A DNA stretch of 64,000 nucleotides from Mannheimia sp. USDA-ARS-USMARC-1261 (GTDB lineage Bacteria > Pseudomonadota > Gammaproteobacteria > Enterobacterales > Pasteurellaceae): positions 434,001 to 498,000 of the forward strand of contig NZ_CP006942.1 in the NCBI RefSeq assembly GCF_000521605.1, read 5' to 3'. The notes beneath the pieces were generated by a model. That model did no database searches. It was given only the letters and a program-made list of their open reading frames with translations, and had not been told where the DNA came from. Both the position numbers and the translations under genes were made by a program. Shown in pieces: positions 1 through 8,895 of this stretch (the stretch's first letter is position 1; the number at the start of each line of letters is the position of its first letter).

Positions 1-387
1 TCAGCTCAGAATTTCATTCAACAATTAAGTCGTGCAAGAACATTCACCTTTATGAAAGATGTTGAATACCTTCAGTCCATTGGTCTAGCATTAGGTGGTA
101 GCTTAGATAACGCAATTGTGTTAGATGATTACCGAATTCTCAATGAAAACGGCTTACGCTTTAAAGATGAGCTAGTACGTCATAAAATGTTAGATTCAAT
201 CGGTGATTTATATATGTGTGGCTACAATATTCTTGGTGAGCTTACCGCTTATAAATCAGGGCACGGCTTGAATAACAAATTACTGCGTGCAGTGCTTGCA
301 AATGAAAATGCTTGGGAATTTGTAACCTTTGAAGATAAGCAACAAATCCCACAGGGTTATCAAGTTCAGCAAGAAATTTTTATCTAA
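1..387 (+). CDS. lpxC: LpxC, UDP-3-O-acyl-N-acetylglucosamine deacetylase (C-terminal part)
   Basis: The reading frame is open from base 1, so this is the last 128 residues of a gene that starts outside the window. It contains the zinc/catalytic signature [14 protein letters not shown] (H61 and D65 of the fragment) and, 27 residues later, the GHGLNNKLL motif. These correspond to H238, D242 and H265 of E. coli LpxC. The enzyme performs the committed deacetylation of lipid A synthesis in the cytosol. The C-terminus is complete and is followed by a terminator before recN. In E. coli lpxC follows ftsZ; that cannot be checked here. Confidence 0.96.
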   Translation, partial: SAQNFIQQLSRARTFTFMKDVEYLQSIGLALGGSLDNAIVLDDYRILNENGLRFKDELVRHKMLDSIGDLYMCGYNILGELTAYKSGHGLNNKLLRAVLANENAWEFVTFEDKQQIPQGYQVQQEIFI

Positions 388-403
388 TTTAGATGTATGA
401 TTG

Positions 404-433
404 AAAAGACGAACAGTAATGTTCGTCTTTTTC
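404..433 (+). terminator. Intrinsic terminator after lpxC
   Basis: The 11-bp stem AAAGACGAACA / TGTTCGTCTTT has a 4-nt loop and runs directly into T-rich sequence. It ends the division/lipid A transcript before the independently controlled recN gene. Confidence 0.85.
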
Positions 434-506
434 TTTTACAACTTTTTGCTAAAAAACGACCGCTTGTAACAGTGTAAATTTCCAGTTTTTTATTTATTTT
501 TCTTTA

Positions 507-522
507 CTGTTCAAAAAAACAG
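507..522 (+). promoter_or_regulatory. LexA (SOS) box 1 upstream of recN
   Basis: CTGT-TCAAAAAA-ACAG is a perfect CTGT-N8-ACAG LexA operator, and its flanks TA/TT also match the extended E. coli consensus. It lies 42 bp upstream of the recN start codon. Confidence 0.92.
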
Positions 523-527
523 TTGTA

Positions 528-543
528 CTATATGCCTATACAG
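528..543 (+). promoter_or_regulatory. LexA (SOS) box 2 upstream of recN
   Basis: CTAT-ATGCCTAT-ACAG differs from CTGT-N8-ACAG at one position. It begins 21 bp after box 1, about two helical turns, and sits just before the recN ribosome binding site. E. coli recN also carries more than one LexA operator. Confidence 0.75.
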
Positions 544-564
544 TTAATTTGTGTAAGGTATAGT

Positions 565-2244
565 ATGCTAACTCAACTTACTATCAATAATTTTGCTATT
601 GTCCGCCATCTTGTTCTTGAACTAAATGAGGGAATGTCAGTGATTACCGGTGAAACAGGGGCGGGTAAATCTATTGCTATCGATGCGTTAGGATTATGCT
701 TAGGCTACCGTTCAGAAAGTGGAATGATCCGTAATGGGGCAGATAAAGCTGATATTACTGCAACTTTTTTGATGCAAAAAAATAGCCCGGCTTATTTATG
801 GCTAGAAGAACACGAACTGCTTGATGAAGATAATCCTCAAGAATGTATTTTACGCCGTATGATTAATGTTGATGGGCGTTCAAAAGCATTTGTTAATAAT
901 CGAGCGTTACCTGTTTCACAACTACGGGAGCTTGGGCAATACCTTATTCATTTAAATGGTCAGCACGCTCCTCAGCTATTATTAAAACAGGAATATCAGC
1001 TTGAGATTGTCGATAACTATGCTGCTGTACAGCCTTTATTAATTAAAATGGCAAAACAATATGGTGCTTGGAAAGGGCTTAATAAGCAGGTAAAAAACTT
1101 TCAGCAGCAATGCCAAGAAAATGAAGCTCGTAAGCAACTATTGCAATATCAAGTTGAAGAATTAGATGACTTTGCGATTAAAGAAAATGAATTTGAAGAA
1201 ATGGAAGAAAAATATAATGTTCTTTCTTCTTCCGAAGAGCTAACTGAGCTTTCAGATGAAATAATGAATCTGCTAAGTAATGATGAAATCAACGCAAACG
1301 ATTTGATTTATAAAGCAATACGCAATGCTGAAAATTTAGTGGAAGTAGATAGCCACTACCAAAGTGTGTTGGATATGCTCAATGAAGCTCTTATTCAGGT
1401 GCAAGAAGCGAGTTCTGAAGTAACACAATTAGCAAGTAAAATCGAACAAGATCCGGAATTATTACACGAGTTAGATAATCGCATTGCTCAAGCAATTTCT
1501 CTTGCTCGCAAGCACCATATTCAAGCGAATGAATTATGGCGACACCATTCAAAACTGAAGAGCGAATTACAAGCATTACTTGATTTTGAAGATAATGAAG
1601 AGCAGCTTATTCAAGATGAAAAACAAGCTCATCAGCAATGTTTAGTATTAGCAGAAGAAATTTATCAAAAACGAACAGAAGCAGCTAATAAGCTGGCTCA
1701 ACAAGTTACAAAACAAATTAAGCATTTAGCGATGGAGAATAGCGAATTTTTCATTAAAGTAGAGCATAATATTGAGAAACTCTCGCCAAATGGTGCGGAT
1801 TTTGTTGAATTTAACTTGCGGAGCAACTTAGGGCAACAAGCTCAACCGTTAGCTAAAATTGCATCGGGGGGGGAACTTTCCCGTATTTCTTTGGCAGTAC
1901 AGGTATTAACGGCGAATAAGCTCTCCACACCAACCATTATTTTTGATGAAGTTGATGTGGGCATTAGTGGCTCGGCTGCAACCACTGTGGGTAAATTATT
2001 ACGTGAATTAGGCAAAAAATGCCAAGTTTTATGTGTTACCCATTTACCACAAGTAGCAAGTTATGGTAATCAGCATTTTAATGTTCAAAAATATGTTGAA
2101 AATAACCAAACTGAAACGCAGATGACATTGCTATCTAAAAATGAGCGTGTTCAAGCCTTAGCTCGATTATTAGGCGGAAGTAAAATTACTGAAGCGGTAT
2201 TAGCCAACGCGGAAGAAATGCTAAAACTGGCAGGTAATGTTTGA
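565..2244 (+). CDS. recN: RecN, DNA double-strand-break repair ATPase
   Basis: An SMC-like cytosolic ATPase that acts in recombinational repair of double-strand breaks. The 559 residues compare with 553 in E. coli. Walker A GETGAGKS is at 29-36, a central coiled coil spans roughly 150-390, and the ABC signature IASGGELSR and Walker B TIIFDEVDVGISG lie in the C-terminal third. An in-frame TTG 42 bp upstream would overlap the LexA boxes. I therefore chose the ATG at 565, which matches the family N-terminus MLTQLTINNFAIV and has AAGG upstream. Two LexA operators make this a strongly SOS-controlled gene. Confidence 0.97.
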   Translation: MLTQLTINNFAIVRHLVLELNEGMSVITGETGAGKSIAIDALGLCLGYRSESGMIRNGADKADITATFLMQKNSPAYLWLEEHELLDEDNPQECILRRMINVDGRSKAFVNNRALPVSQLRELGQYLIHLNGQHAPQLLLKQEYQLEIVDNYAAVQPLLIKMAKQYGAWKGLNKQVKNFQQQCQENEARKQLLQYQVEELDDFAIKENEFEEMEEKYNVLSSSEELTELSDEIMNLLSNDEINANDLIYKAIRNAENLVEVDSHYQSVLDMLNEALIQVQEASSEVTQLASKIEQDPELLHELDNRIAQAISLARKHHIQANELWRHHSKLKSELQALLDFEDNEEQLIQDEKQAHQQCLVLAEEIYQKRTEAANKLAQQVTKQIKHLAMENSEFFIKVEHNIEKLSPNGADFVEFNLRSNLGQQAQPLAKIASGGELSRISLAVQVLTANKLSTPTIIFDEVDVGISGSAATTVGKLLRELGKKCQVLCVTHLPQVASYGNQHFNVQKYVENNQTETQMTLLSKNERVQALARLLGGSKITEAVLANAEEMLKLAGNV

Positions 2245-2257
2245 TTTAATATAGATA

Positions 2258-2291
2258 AAAAGAAAAATTGCATCAACATTTCTGTTGATGC
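2258..2291 (-). terminator. Terminator downstream of tRNA-Ala (minus strand)
   Basis: The 9-bp stem GCATCAACA / TGTTGATGC has a 4-nt loop. Read on the minus strand it is followed by AATTTTTCTTTTT, so it serves mainly the tRNA-Ala transcript, and it also separates it from recN. Confidence 0.75.
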
Positions 2292-2302
2292 GATAATAAA
2301 TT

Positions 2303-2378
<76 letters not shown>

Positions 2379-2455
2379 GATATGGGCGGAATGATATGCT
2401 TTCCGCCTGAATATGTCAATGGCTTTAGCTGGTGATAAAGCTGATTGATTAAAAA

Positions 2456-3895
2456 CTAGCTATTCGCTTGAATGAATTTGATTGCTTTTTCAAGGCGAGC
2501 TAAGGTTTTCTCTTTACCCACTAATTTAGCTGTAATATCCATAGAAGGAGATTGTCCTGAGCCTGTTACTGCTAAACGGAATGGCATACCAACTTTACCC
2601 ATACCAATTTCAAGTTCAGTAGCTGTTTGGTTCATCGCCTCGTGAATGTTTTCAACTGTCCAATCATTACAAGCGGTCAATTTTTCCAATAATTTTGCAA
2701 GTGATGCAACCGCTTCAGCCTTGAAGTTTTTAGCAGCGGCTTTTTCATCATAAGCTTCAAATTCTTGGTAGAAATAGCGGCTACTTTCAGCAATCTCTTT
2801 TAATGTTTTACAACGTTCGCCCAACACAGGAATAATTTCCGCAAGAGCTGGACCGTTACTAAAATCAATACCGTGGTTATTCATATGCCATTCAAGGTGT
2901 TTTGCAACATAATTTGGATCAAGAGATCGGATATAGTGATGGTTTAACCATTGTAATTTTTCAGTATTGAACGCACTTGCTGATTTGCTCACAGAGTGAA
3001 TATCAAATAATTCAATCATCTCTTCACGAGAGAAAATTTCCTGATCGCCGTGTCCCCAGCCTAAACGTACTAAATAGTTGATTAATGCTTCGGGCAAATA
3101 ACCATCATCACGATATTGCATTACACTCACTGCACCGTGGCGTTTGGATAGCTTCTGACCGTCATCACCGTTGATCATTGAAACATGAGCATAAGTTGGT
3201 ACAGGTGCTCCAAGTGCTTTTAAAATATTAATTTGGCGAGGCGTGTTATTGATATGATCTTCACCACGAACAACGTGAGTGATCCCCATATCCCAGTCAT
3301 CAACAACCACACAGAAATTATAAGTTGGTGAGCCATCTGTACGGCGGATAATTAAGTCATCTAATTCACTGTTACTGATTTCAATACGACCACGCACGGC
3401 ATCATCAAATATTACTGAACCTTCTTGCGGATTTTTAAAGCGTACAACGTGTGGAGCATCACTGGTGTGTGAGTGTTCGCCTAAACAGTGGCGGTCATAG
3501 CGAGGCTTCTCTTTATTTGTTTCTTGCGTATTGCGTAATTCATCCAAACGCTCTTTTGAGCAGTAGCAGCGATAAGCTGTACCTGCTTCAATCATTTGGT
3601 CAATAACTTCATTATAGCGATCAAAGCGTTTTGTTTGGAAATAAGGTCCGTGTTCCCAAGCTAAGTTTAACCATTCCATTCCTTCCAGAATAGCTGCCGT
3701 TGCTTCAGGGGTTGAGCGTTCCAAATCGGTATCTTCAATGCGTAATACGAATTCGCCGTTGTTGTGTTTTGCATATAGCCAAGAATAAAGTGCAGTACGA
3801 GCACCTCCAACGTGTAAATAGCCAGTTGGACTTGGTGCAAAACGAGTACGAACTTTTACATTTGGATCTAAAGGGAAGAGGGTTTCAATTTTCAT
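2456..3895 (-). CDS. gltX: Glutamyl-tRNA synthetase
   Basis: A class I aminoacyl-tRNA synthetase that charges tRNA-Glu in the cytosol. The HIGH-type motif is seen in [16 protein letters not shown], and the KMSKS-type loop is KLSKRHG. The zinc-type cysteines CYC and later HC are present. Its 479 residues are slightly longer than the 471 of E. coli because of an N-terminal extension before [13 protein letters not shown] that is also known in Haemophilus. An uptake signal (2669-2677) lies inside the coding sequence. It is transcribed away from the tRNA-Val array. Confidence 0.97.
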   Translation of the reverse strand: MKIETLFPLDPNVKVRTRFAPSPTGYLHVGGARTALYSWLYAKHNNGEFVLRIEDTDLERSTPEATAAILEGMEWLNLAWEHGPYFQTKRFDRYNEVIDQMIEAGTAYRCYCSKERLDELRNTQETNKEKPRYDRHCLGEHSHTSDAPHVVRFKNPQEGSVIFDDAVRGRIEISNSELDDLIIRRTDGSPTYNFCVVVDDWDMGITHVVRGEDHINNTPRQINILKALGAPVPTYAHVSMINGDDGQKLSKRHGAVSVMQYRDDGYLPEALINYLVRLGWGHGDQEIFSREEMIELFDIHSVSKSASAFNTEKLQWLNHHYIRSLDPNYVAKHLEWHMNNHGIDFSNGPALAEIIPVLGERCKTLKEIAESSRYFYQEFEAYDEKAAAKNFKAEAVASLAKLLEKLTACNDWTVENIHEAMNQTATELEIGMGKVGMPFRLAVTGSGQSPSMDITAKLVGKEKTLARLEKAIKFIQANS

Positions 3896-4027
3896 TTTAT
3901 ATTTGCCTAATCATTATTTTTAAAGGGAAAACTTGTCTATTTTACTACTCTTGGGGATGAATAATAGTAAAAAATTGATTTTCTGGGGCAAAAAATCAGC
4001 AAACAGGGTAAAAAGAGCAAAAAGCGT

Positions 4028-4055
4028 TTGACGAAAGAGCAAAAATCTCTATAAT
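4028..4055 (+). promoter_or_regulatory. Promoter of the tRNA-Val array
   Basis: A -35 TTGACG (4028-4033) and a perfect -10 TATAAT (4050-4055) are separated by 16 bp and end 16 bp before the first tRNA-Val. This fits a strong stable-RNA promoter driving all five genes. Confidence 0.8.
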
Positions 4056-4071
4056 TCACTTCCACAACAAC

Positions 4072-4147
4072 GGGCGATTAGCTCAGTTGGGAGAGCACCT
4101 CCCTTACAAGGAGGGGGTCACTGGTTCGAGACCGGTATCGCCCACCA
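4072..4147 (+). tRNA. tRNA-Val (TAC anticodon), copy 1
   Basis: 76 nt with encoded CCA. The anticodon arm CCTCC-CTTACAA-GGAGG gives anticodon TAC (UAC). It is the first of five near-identical genes. Confidence 0.97.
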
Positions 4148-4196
4148 CTTCAACTTTAAGTGTTCTGTTGTTGTAACAATCTAGTTATTTGGAAAC

Positions 4197-4272
4197 GGGC
4201 GATTAGCTCAGTTGGGAGAGCACCTCCCTTACAAGGAGGGGGTCACTGGTTCGAGACCGGTATCGCCCACCA
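4197..4272 (+). tRNA. tRNA-Val (TAC anticodon), copy 2
   Basis: Identical to copy 1 over 76 nt. The spacer after copy 1 and the spacer after copy 2 begin with the same roughly 22 bases, which points to tandem duplication. Confidence 0.97.
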
Positions 4273-4325
4273 CTTCAACTTTAAGTGTTCTGTTTTCAAA
4301 TTCCCTTTGATTTTAAGTCTCAAGT

Positions 4326-4401
4326 GGGCGATTAGCTCAGTTGGGAGAGCTCCTCCCTTACAAGGAGGGGGTCACTGGTTCGAGACCGGTATCGCCCACC
4401 A
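4326..4401 (+). tRNA. tRNA-Val (TAC anticodon), copy 3, position-26 variant
   Basis: Identical to the other copies except for one base. The nucleotide between the D arm and the anticodon arm (tRNA position 26, base 4351) is T where the others have A. The fold is otherwise unchanged. Confidence 0.95.
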
Positions 4402-4449
4402 CTTAAGACTAAAATCATAAACTTCAAATTACGATTATTCGTATCTGAA

Positions 4450-4525
4450 GGGCGATTAGCTCAGTTGGGAGAGCACCTCCCTTACAAGGAGGGGGTCACT
4501 GGTTCGAGACCGGTATCGCCCACCA
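4450..4525 (+). tRNA. tRNA-Val (TAC anticodon), copy 4
   Basis: 76 nt, identical to copy 1. With its 48-bp upstream spacer it forms a 124-bp unit that is repeated exactly in copy 5. Confidence 0.97.
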
Positions 4526-4573
4526 CTTAAGACTAAAATCATAAACTTCAAATTACGATTATTCGTATCTGAA

Positions 4574-4649
4574 GGGCGATTAGCTCAGTTGGGAGAGCAC
4601 CTCCCTTACAAGGAGGGGGTCACTGGTTCGAGACCGGTATCGCCCACCA
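4574..4649 (+). tRNA. tRNA-Val (TAC anticodon), copy 5
   Basis: 76 nt, identical to copy 1, and the last gene of the array. No strong terminator reading on the plus strand is obvious after it; the hairpin at 4677-4710 is T-rich on the opposite strand. Confidence 0.97.
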
Positions 4650-4676
4650 CTTTTCTTATTAATCAATTTTATAAAT

Positions 4677-4710
4677 AAAAAATCCCTTTCAAGCTTTAAC
4701 TCAAAAGGGA
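4677..4710 (-). terminator. Terminator ending the mltF / small-ORF transcript
   Basis: On the minus strand TCCCTTT and AAAGGGA form a stem around an A/T-rich loop and run into TTTTTT. It starts 6 bp after the stop codon of the 44-residue ORF at 4717-4851, so that ORF and mltF share a 3' end. Confidence 0.75.
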
Positions 4711-4716
4711 CGTATA

Positions 4717-4851
4717 TTACACTTCTTGTTGCATTTGCATAAACGCTTTTCTGCGTGAAGCAATGAGCCTTTTTCTATCTTTAATTTGTTTGATTTGGCG
4801 TGGACGTAGCTTCCTCGTTGGTAACGTTTTCTTTTTCTTCAATTTTCTCAT
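4717..4851 (-). CDS. Small highly basic protein overlapping the mltF 3' end (44 aa)
   Basis: An unrecognised gene. It has an ATG at 4851 preceded by a very strong ribosome binding site (AAAGGAGG, about 9-10 bp upstream). Its 44 codons are in a frame different from mltF and overlap it by 71 bp. The stop lies 6 bp from an intrinsic terminator. The peptide starts [19 protein letters not shown]; 18 of its 44 residues are Lys or Arg and only 2 are acidic. It has no membrane segment or cysteine. The composition suggests binding to RNA, ribosomes or anionic polymers, which is inference. The start signal and terminator position argue that it is real. Confidence 0.6.
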   Translation of the reverse strand: MRKLKKKKTLPTRKLRPRQIKQIKDRKRLIASRRKAFMQMQQEV

Positions 4852-6307
4852 CAGACCTATCCTCCTTTTTTATATGATTATCAGATAAATTTTTTTGTTC
4901 TTGCTCAAGCTTTTTTTGCTCTTCAATTCGCTGATAATTGATGATACTGCCATAATAACGACGGATATTTTCAACGTATTGTAATGCTTCATAGCCTCTG
5001 GCATAACCATATTTCAGATTGGTATAATAACGTTTTTCAGCAAGTAGTGGCAGATTTTTCTTCACATCTAACCAATTATCAGGATCTCCGCCCAGTTGTT
5101 TGGTTAATCTACGGAGATCTAACAAATGTCCTAACCCCATATTATAAGCCGCTAAGCTATACCAAATTTTATCTTCTTGTGGAATAGTTTCTGGCATCTG
5201 TCTCATTAACATATGTAAATATTCAGAGCCAGCTTTTATACTTTGAGCAGGGTTTGTTCTATCTGAAATTTTCATTCTATCTGCGGTATCTTTTGTCAGC
5301 ATCATAATGCCACGTACACCTGTTGGTGAGGTAGCATTTGGATCCCAGTGAGATTCTTGATAGGCAATAGCAGCTAACATTTGCCATTCTAAATCGCCTT
5401 TATGTTCACGGAAAAGTGGCTCATATTTGGGGAGTACCGCTTTGATTGCTGCCAAATAGCTTTGAATATCAACATAATCAAATTTTTCCAGATGATTAAA
5501 ATATTTCTCCTCAATGCGTGAAATAAGTCCATTCTCTACAGAATCCGACATAAAATCCAATAGAGCTGATTGTAATTCGCTGTAGGAGCTATTTGCTAAA
5601 TACCATAACACAGGGTTTTCATCTGTCAAATCGAATCCTACCGCGAGATTAGGGTTAATATGCTGTACAGAAGAAATATCGACCGACATCGCGATAGTAT
5701 GTGGAATTTCGCCTTGAGCGACTTTTAATAATAGCTCTTCTTGGGTAAATTTATCTGAAATTTGCCACTTCAATTGAGGATTCTTTTGCTTTAGCTGATT
5801 GAGTATTGGAATAACCGCAGAACCAGTTGGAATAATGACATTTTCTTGCAAGTCTGAAAGTCGATATGGTCTTGTTGTCCCTTTTTTATACACTACTTGC
5901 CAAGAAGCTGAGTAATAAGATGGACCGATTTGAAAGGTTTCATTTAATTCCGGGTGATAGAGTAATCCTGCCGCAGCAATATCAATATCATTGTTTTTTA
6001 AGGCGTCAAATAATTTTTCGCTGCTATCGTAGCTTTTTACTTCAAGATTAACGTTTAGATATTGTGCAAAGGCAGTCGCTAAATCATATTCAATCCCACT
6101 TTTGCCTTCAGGACCGACAAAATAGGAAATCGGGTGGTTGATCATTCCCACTTTTAGCTTTTTACTCTGCTGAATTTGAGTGTAGTGGTTAGCTTCTGAA
6201 TGAATAATTTTTTGCCAAGGGAAAATCATATCCCAAGCCCAAAGTAAGAGAGCTATTGCGATAAAAAGGCGAGCAATTAATCCTTTCAATTTAAAATCCT
6301 CATTCAT
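4781..6307 (-). CDS. mltF: MltF, membrane-bound lytic murein transglycosylase F
   Basis: Cleaves peptidoglycan glycan strands at the inner face of the outer membrane. One N-terminal hydrophobic segment precedes a periplasmic binding-protein-like (SBP_bac_3) domain (about 50-270). The SLT lysozyme-like domain (about 290-450) has the catalytic glutamate in [21 protein letters not shown]. The tail is charged and repetitive (E/K-rich). Length is 508 against about 518 in E. coli. The annotated ATG has no clear Shine-Dalgarno. A TTG at 6289 preceded by GAGG at good spacing would give MKGLIARLF, closer to the family start, and may be the true start. The final 71 bp overlap the small basic ORF. Confidence 0.93.
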   Translation of the reverse strand: MNEDFKLKGLIARLFIAIALLLWAWDMIFPWQKIIHSEANHYTQIQQSKKLKVGMINHPISYFVGPEGKSGIEYDLATAFAQYLNVNLEVKSYDSSEKLFDALKNNDIDIAAAGLLYHPELNETFQIGPSYYSASWQVVYKKGTTRPYRLSDLQENVIIPTGSAVIPILNQLKQKNPQLKWQISDKFTQEELLLKVAQGEIPHTIAMSVDISSVQHINPNLAVGFDLTDENPVLWYLANSSYSELQSALLDFMSDSVENGLISRIEEKYFNHLEKFDYVDIQSYLAAIKAVLPKYEPLFREHKGDLEWQMLAAIAYQESHWDPNATSPTGVRGIMMLTKDTADRMKISDRTNPAQSIKAGSEYLHMLMRQMPETIPQEDKIWYSLAAYNMGLGHLLDLRRLTKQLGGDPDNWLDVKKNLPLLAEKRYYTNLKYGYARGYEALQYVENIRRYYGSIINYQRIEEQKKLEQEQKNLSDNHIKKEDRSDEKIEEKENVTNEEATSTPNQTN

Positions 6308-6411
6308 TCAACTAAGAGCTTAAGAGCTAAGTCTAGCCGAAATTATAGCTTAACGAAATAGTTTAATTAATTTAGTAGTAGAATTGATAAAAAGAAAGAA
6401 CTTAAATGAAA

Positions 6412-6488
6412 TGGCGCACCCGAGAGGATTCGAACCTCTGACCGCTCGGTTCGTAGCCGAGTACTCTATCCAGCTGAGCTACGGGTGC
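6412..6488 (-). tRNA. tRNA-Arg (ACG anticodon), copy 1
   Basis: 77 nt with CCA. The anticodon arm CTCGG-CTACGAA-CCGAG gives ACG, which is deaminated to ICG in bacteria. It is identical to the second copy. Confidence 0.97.
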
Positions 6489-6553
6489 GTATTTGAAGAT
6501 TGTGAGAATTTAGTTTATCAGCAACCATTTTATTTTTAGAGTAATAAATAAAA

Positions 6554-6630
6554 TGGCGCACCCGAGAGGATTCGAACCTCTGACCGCTCGGTTCGTAGCC
6601 GAGTACTCTATCCAGCTGAGCTACGGGTGC
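6554..6630 (-). tRNA. tRNA-Arg (ACG anticodon), copy 2
   Basis: Identical 77-nt gene, co-oriented with copy 1 and just downstream of tRNA-Ser. Confidence 0.97.
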
Positions 6631-6643
6631 GTGATAAAGTAAA

Positions 6644-6738
6644 TGGCGGTGAGAGAGGGATTCGAACCCTCGATAGAGCTTTTTAACCCTATACTCCCTT
6701 AGCAGGGGAGCGCCTTCAGCCTGCTCGGCCATCTCACC
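6644..6738 (-). tRNA. tRNA-Ser (GCT anticodon)
   Basis: A 95-nt class II tRNA with a long variable arm. The anticodon loop TGCTAAG gives GCT. The acceptor stem is GGTGAGA / TCTCACC with GCCA at the end. It is first in the Ser-Arg-Arg transcript. Confidence 0.97.
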
Positions 6739-6760
6739 ACTCACTGTGTCTGTGGGCGAC

Positions 6761-6788
6761 ATATTACTAGAATTTAAAAAGATGTCAA
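6761..6788 (-). promoter_or_regulatory. Promoter of the tRNA-Ser-Arg-Arg transcript
   Basis: On the minus strand there is a perfect -35 TTGACA (6783-6788), a 16-bp spacer and -10 TAATAT (6761-6766). The next bases, GTCGCCC, form a GC-rich discriminator of the kind linked with stringent control of stable RNA promoters. Confidence 0.8.
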
Positions 6789-6901
6789 ATTCTTTTTCCC
6801 GAAAATATTAAATTCTCGTGTGTTTGCCTATGTAATAAGCAAAACGATGATTTTTTAAGTTTTATAGAATAAATATTAAACATTTCATACGGTTATAAAT
6901 A

Positions 6902-6936
6902 AAGCGGTAAAATTTTCTAAAAATTTTACCGCTTGT
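6902..6936 (-). terminator. Uptake-signal dyad acting as terminator
   Basis: The 14-bp stem AAGCGGTAAAATTT / AAATTTTACCGCTT has a 5-nt loop. Its right arm contains a full uptake signal (6928-6936). It sits just after the stop codon of the lipoprotein gene. Confidence 0.75.
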
Positions 6937-6946
6937 AGCTTAAATA

Positions 6947-7495
6947 TTATTTTTGCTTTTTCTTGCTTTGAGCTTTCTCTTTATTTTCATCTTCGGCAAT
7001 CGTTTTTACACAAAGATGTAAGATTTGCTCGACACCGTTTTTAATATAGTCATCACCACGTACTTTATTTTTTTGCAAATCTAACATTGCATCGTGAATA
7101 CCTTGTGTCATACTCGTCGGTTGTACTAAGTTCCAGCAATTTGGATCTAAGTGGTTAAAGTTAGCTTGTAAATCGGCTGCATAAAGTATACCACTATAGT
7201 AAGCATAGACATTATGATCTAACATTCTATTTATTGTCATTGCACGAATCTGTTCAATTGGCAAGGATACTTTTTTAGTGTACCAATCATTTACTCCATT
7301 CATAAATGAATTGATGTCATAAGTTTCGTTTACTCTGTCTTTATAGGTTTGAGCGGTTGCACCGTAAGCAATTGCATAAGATTTTTGATCCACTTCTGCT
7401 TCATTTAAGCGTGTCCAACTGCCTTTATTTGATGAGCAAGCGGCTAAAAATGCCACTGCGGTAATCATTAAAATAGATTTAATTGTTTTTTTCAT
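6947..7495 (-). CDS. Putative outer-membrane lipoprotein, unknown function
   Basis: 182 residues. The N-terminus is a classical lipoprotein signal with lipobox LAAC (lipidated Cys20) followed by SSNKGS, and Ser at +2 predicts outer-membrane sorting. The rest is soluble and helix-rich with two further cysteines, and ends in a lysine/glutamine-rich tail. The ribosome binding site AAGGAG precedes the ATG. It is monocistronic between the tRNA cluster and divergent thyA. I do not recognise the family; it looks like a Pasteurellaceae lipoprotein of no assigned role. Confidence 0.8.
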   Translation of the reverse strand: MKKTIKSILMITAVAFLAACSSNKGSWTRLNEAEVDQKSYAIAYGATAQTYKDRVNETYDINSFMNGVNDWYTKKVSLPIEQIRAMTINRMLDHNVYAYYSGILYAADLQANFNHLDPNCWNLVQPTSMTQGIHDAMLDLQKNKVRGDDYIKNGVEQILHLCVKTIAEDENKEKAQSKKKQK

Positions 7496-7584
7496 ATTTA
7501 TAACTCCTTATTGTGTTTGTCATAAAGTTTTAGCTATTTTACCGAATAAATGGCAAAATTACTTAAAAATTTTATGAGGTCAAT

Positions 7585-8436
7585 ATGAAACAGTATTTAG
7601 ATTTATGCCATCGTATCGTAAATGAAGGGAAATGGGTAGCTAATGAACGTACAGGTAAGAGCTGTCTTACTGTGATTAATGCAGATTTAATCTATGATGT
7701 TGAGAAAGGAGAATTTCCATTAGTTACCACTCGTCGCAGTTATTGGAAAGCGGCAATTGCAGAGCTTTTGGGCTATATTCGAGGCTATGATAATGCTGCT
7801 GATTTTCGTAATCTGGGAACTAAATCTTGGGATGCCAATGCGAATGAAAATGCCGCGTGGTTAGCGAATCCTTACCGTAAAGGTGAAGATGATATGGGTT
7901 TGGTTTATGGGGCTGTTGGACGTAACTTCCCAAAACCTGATGGTGGTTCAGTGGATTTACTTCGCCAAATTGTTGATGATCTGAAAAAAGGTATTGATAA
8001 TCGGGGCGAAATTTATACTTTCTATCATCCAGGTGCATTTCATATGGGGTGTTTGCGTCCTTGTTTGCATAGCCACCATTTTTCATTGCTGGATGGTACG
8101 CTTTATCTTAATAGTACTCAGCGTTCAGCAGACGTACCTCTTGGCTTAAACTGGAATATGATCCAATGTTACACTTTCCTTGCGTTAATGGCTCAAATTA
8201 CAGGGCATAAAGCAGGGCAAGCTTTCCATAAAATTGTGAATGCTCATATTTATGAAGATCAACTTGAGCTAATGCGTGATGTACAGCTAAAACGTGAACC
8301 GTTAAATGCACCCAAATTAATTATTAATCCTGAGATTAAATCACTTGAAGATTTAGAAACTTGGGTAACTTTAGATGATTTTAAAGTGGAAGGTTATGAG
8401 TACCATCCATCTATTCAGTATCCATTCTCTGTGTAA
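7585..8436 (+). CDS. thyA: Thymidylate synthase
   Basis: Makes dTMP from dUMP with methylene-tetrahydrofolate. 283 residues, the same length as the divergent Haemophilus-type ThyA. The catalytic cysteine lies in [14 protein letters not shown], and phosphate-binding [11 protein letters not shown] corresponds to QRSxDxxLG. The C-terminus YPFSV replaces the usual PVAV-type tail of E. coli. A non-catalytic Cys that commonly follows QRS is Ala here. The folate-site motif [11 protein letters not shown] is intact. The ATG at 7585 has a GAGG-type Shine-Dalgarno. Confidence 0.95.
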   Translation: MKQYLDLCHRIVNEGKWVANERTGKSCLTVINADLIYDVEKGEFPLVTTRRSYWKAAIAELLGYIRGYDNAADFRNLGTKSWDANANENAAWLANPYRKGEDDMGLVYGAVGRNFPKPDGGSVDLLRQIVDDLKKGIDNRGEIYTFYHPGAFHMGCLRPCLHSHHFSLLDGTLYLNSTQRSADVPLGLNWNMIQCYTFLALMAQITGHKAGQAFHKIVNAHIYEDQLELMRDVQLKREPLNAPKLIINPEIKSLEDLETWVTLDDFKVEGYEYHPSIQYPFSV

Positions 8437-8440
8437 TAAA

Positions 8441-8471
8441 AAAGAAAGCCTAGATATTCTAGGCTTTCTTT
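8441..8471. terminator. Bidirectional terminator between thyA and the HU gene
   Basis: The perfect 14-bp stem AAAGAAAGCCTAGA / TCTAGGCTTTCTTT has a 3-nt loop. It is A-rich on the left and T-rich on the right, so it can end both convergent genes. Confidence 0.9.
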
Positions 8472-8488
8472 CAAATCGTTAAAAAGAA

Positions 8489-8761
8489 TTATTTTACTAA
8501 GTCTTTTAATGCTTTACCTGAAACGAATGCAGGTACTTTAGCAGCTGCAATTTTGATCTCTTCACCGGTTTTTGGATTACGACCGGTACGTGCTTTACGC
8601 TCATTTACTTTAAATGTACCGAAGCCGATTAATTGAACAGGATCGCCTGCTTTTAAGCTTGCAGAGATTGCATCAAGAGTTGCTTCTAATGCTGCTTTAG
8701 CATCTTTTTTAGTTAAGTTTGCACCAGCTGCGATAGCATCGATTAACTCAGTTTTGTTCAT
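8489..8761 (-). CDS. hupA: DNA-binding protein HU
   Basis: A 90-residue histone-like protein whose sequence closely follows E. coli HU-alpha. It has the DNA-binding beta-arm [20 protein letters not shown] and the C-terminus [12 protein letters not shown]. It bends and compacts DNA as a dimer. The neighbours yjaG and hemE repeat the E. coli hemE-yjaG-hupA order, which supports hupA rather than hupB. The ribosome binding site is GAGG. Confidence 0.95.
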   Translation of the reverse strand: MNKTELIDAIAAGANLTKKDAKAALEATLDAISASLKAGDPVQLIGFGTFKVNERKARTGRNPKTGEEIKIAAAKVPAFVSGKALKDLVK

Positions 8762-8895
8762 AGTTTTATCCTCTAAGATAGTGTTTTGAATAAATGACGT
8801 AAAACGTCTGAAAAGTTATTGAAACCTTGCCATAGCTTAATTCAAAGTTCAGATTTGTCAAAGTATTATTGTGCAAGATTTTGTAAATATGTATG

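Larger units (their letters stand above)
4402..4649 (+). repeat. Perfect 124-bp tandem duplication (spacer + tRNA-Val)
   Basis: Bases 4402-4525 and 4526-4649 are identical, each a 48-bp spacer followed by a tRNA-Val. Because the spacer has not diverged, the duplication is recent or is maintained by recombination. Confidence 0.93.

Noticed and set aside
4160-4420. 86-residue ORF across the tRNA-Val array
   Set aside because: It reads through two tRNA genes and repeats the same peptide because the tRNAs repeat. No coding signal.
4072-4649. Regular repeats resembling a CRISPR array
   Set aside because: The repeats are 76-nt tRNA genes with CCA ends and full cloverleafs, and the spacers are also repeated. 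No cas genes.
7820-8086. 88-residue antisense ORF in thyA
   Set aside because: Complement of a conserved coding region, with no start signals.
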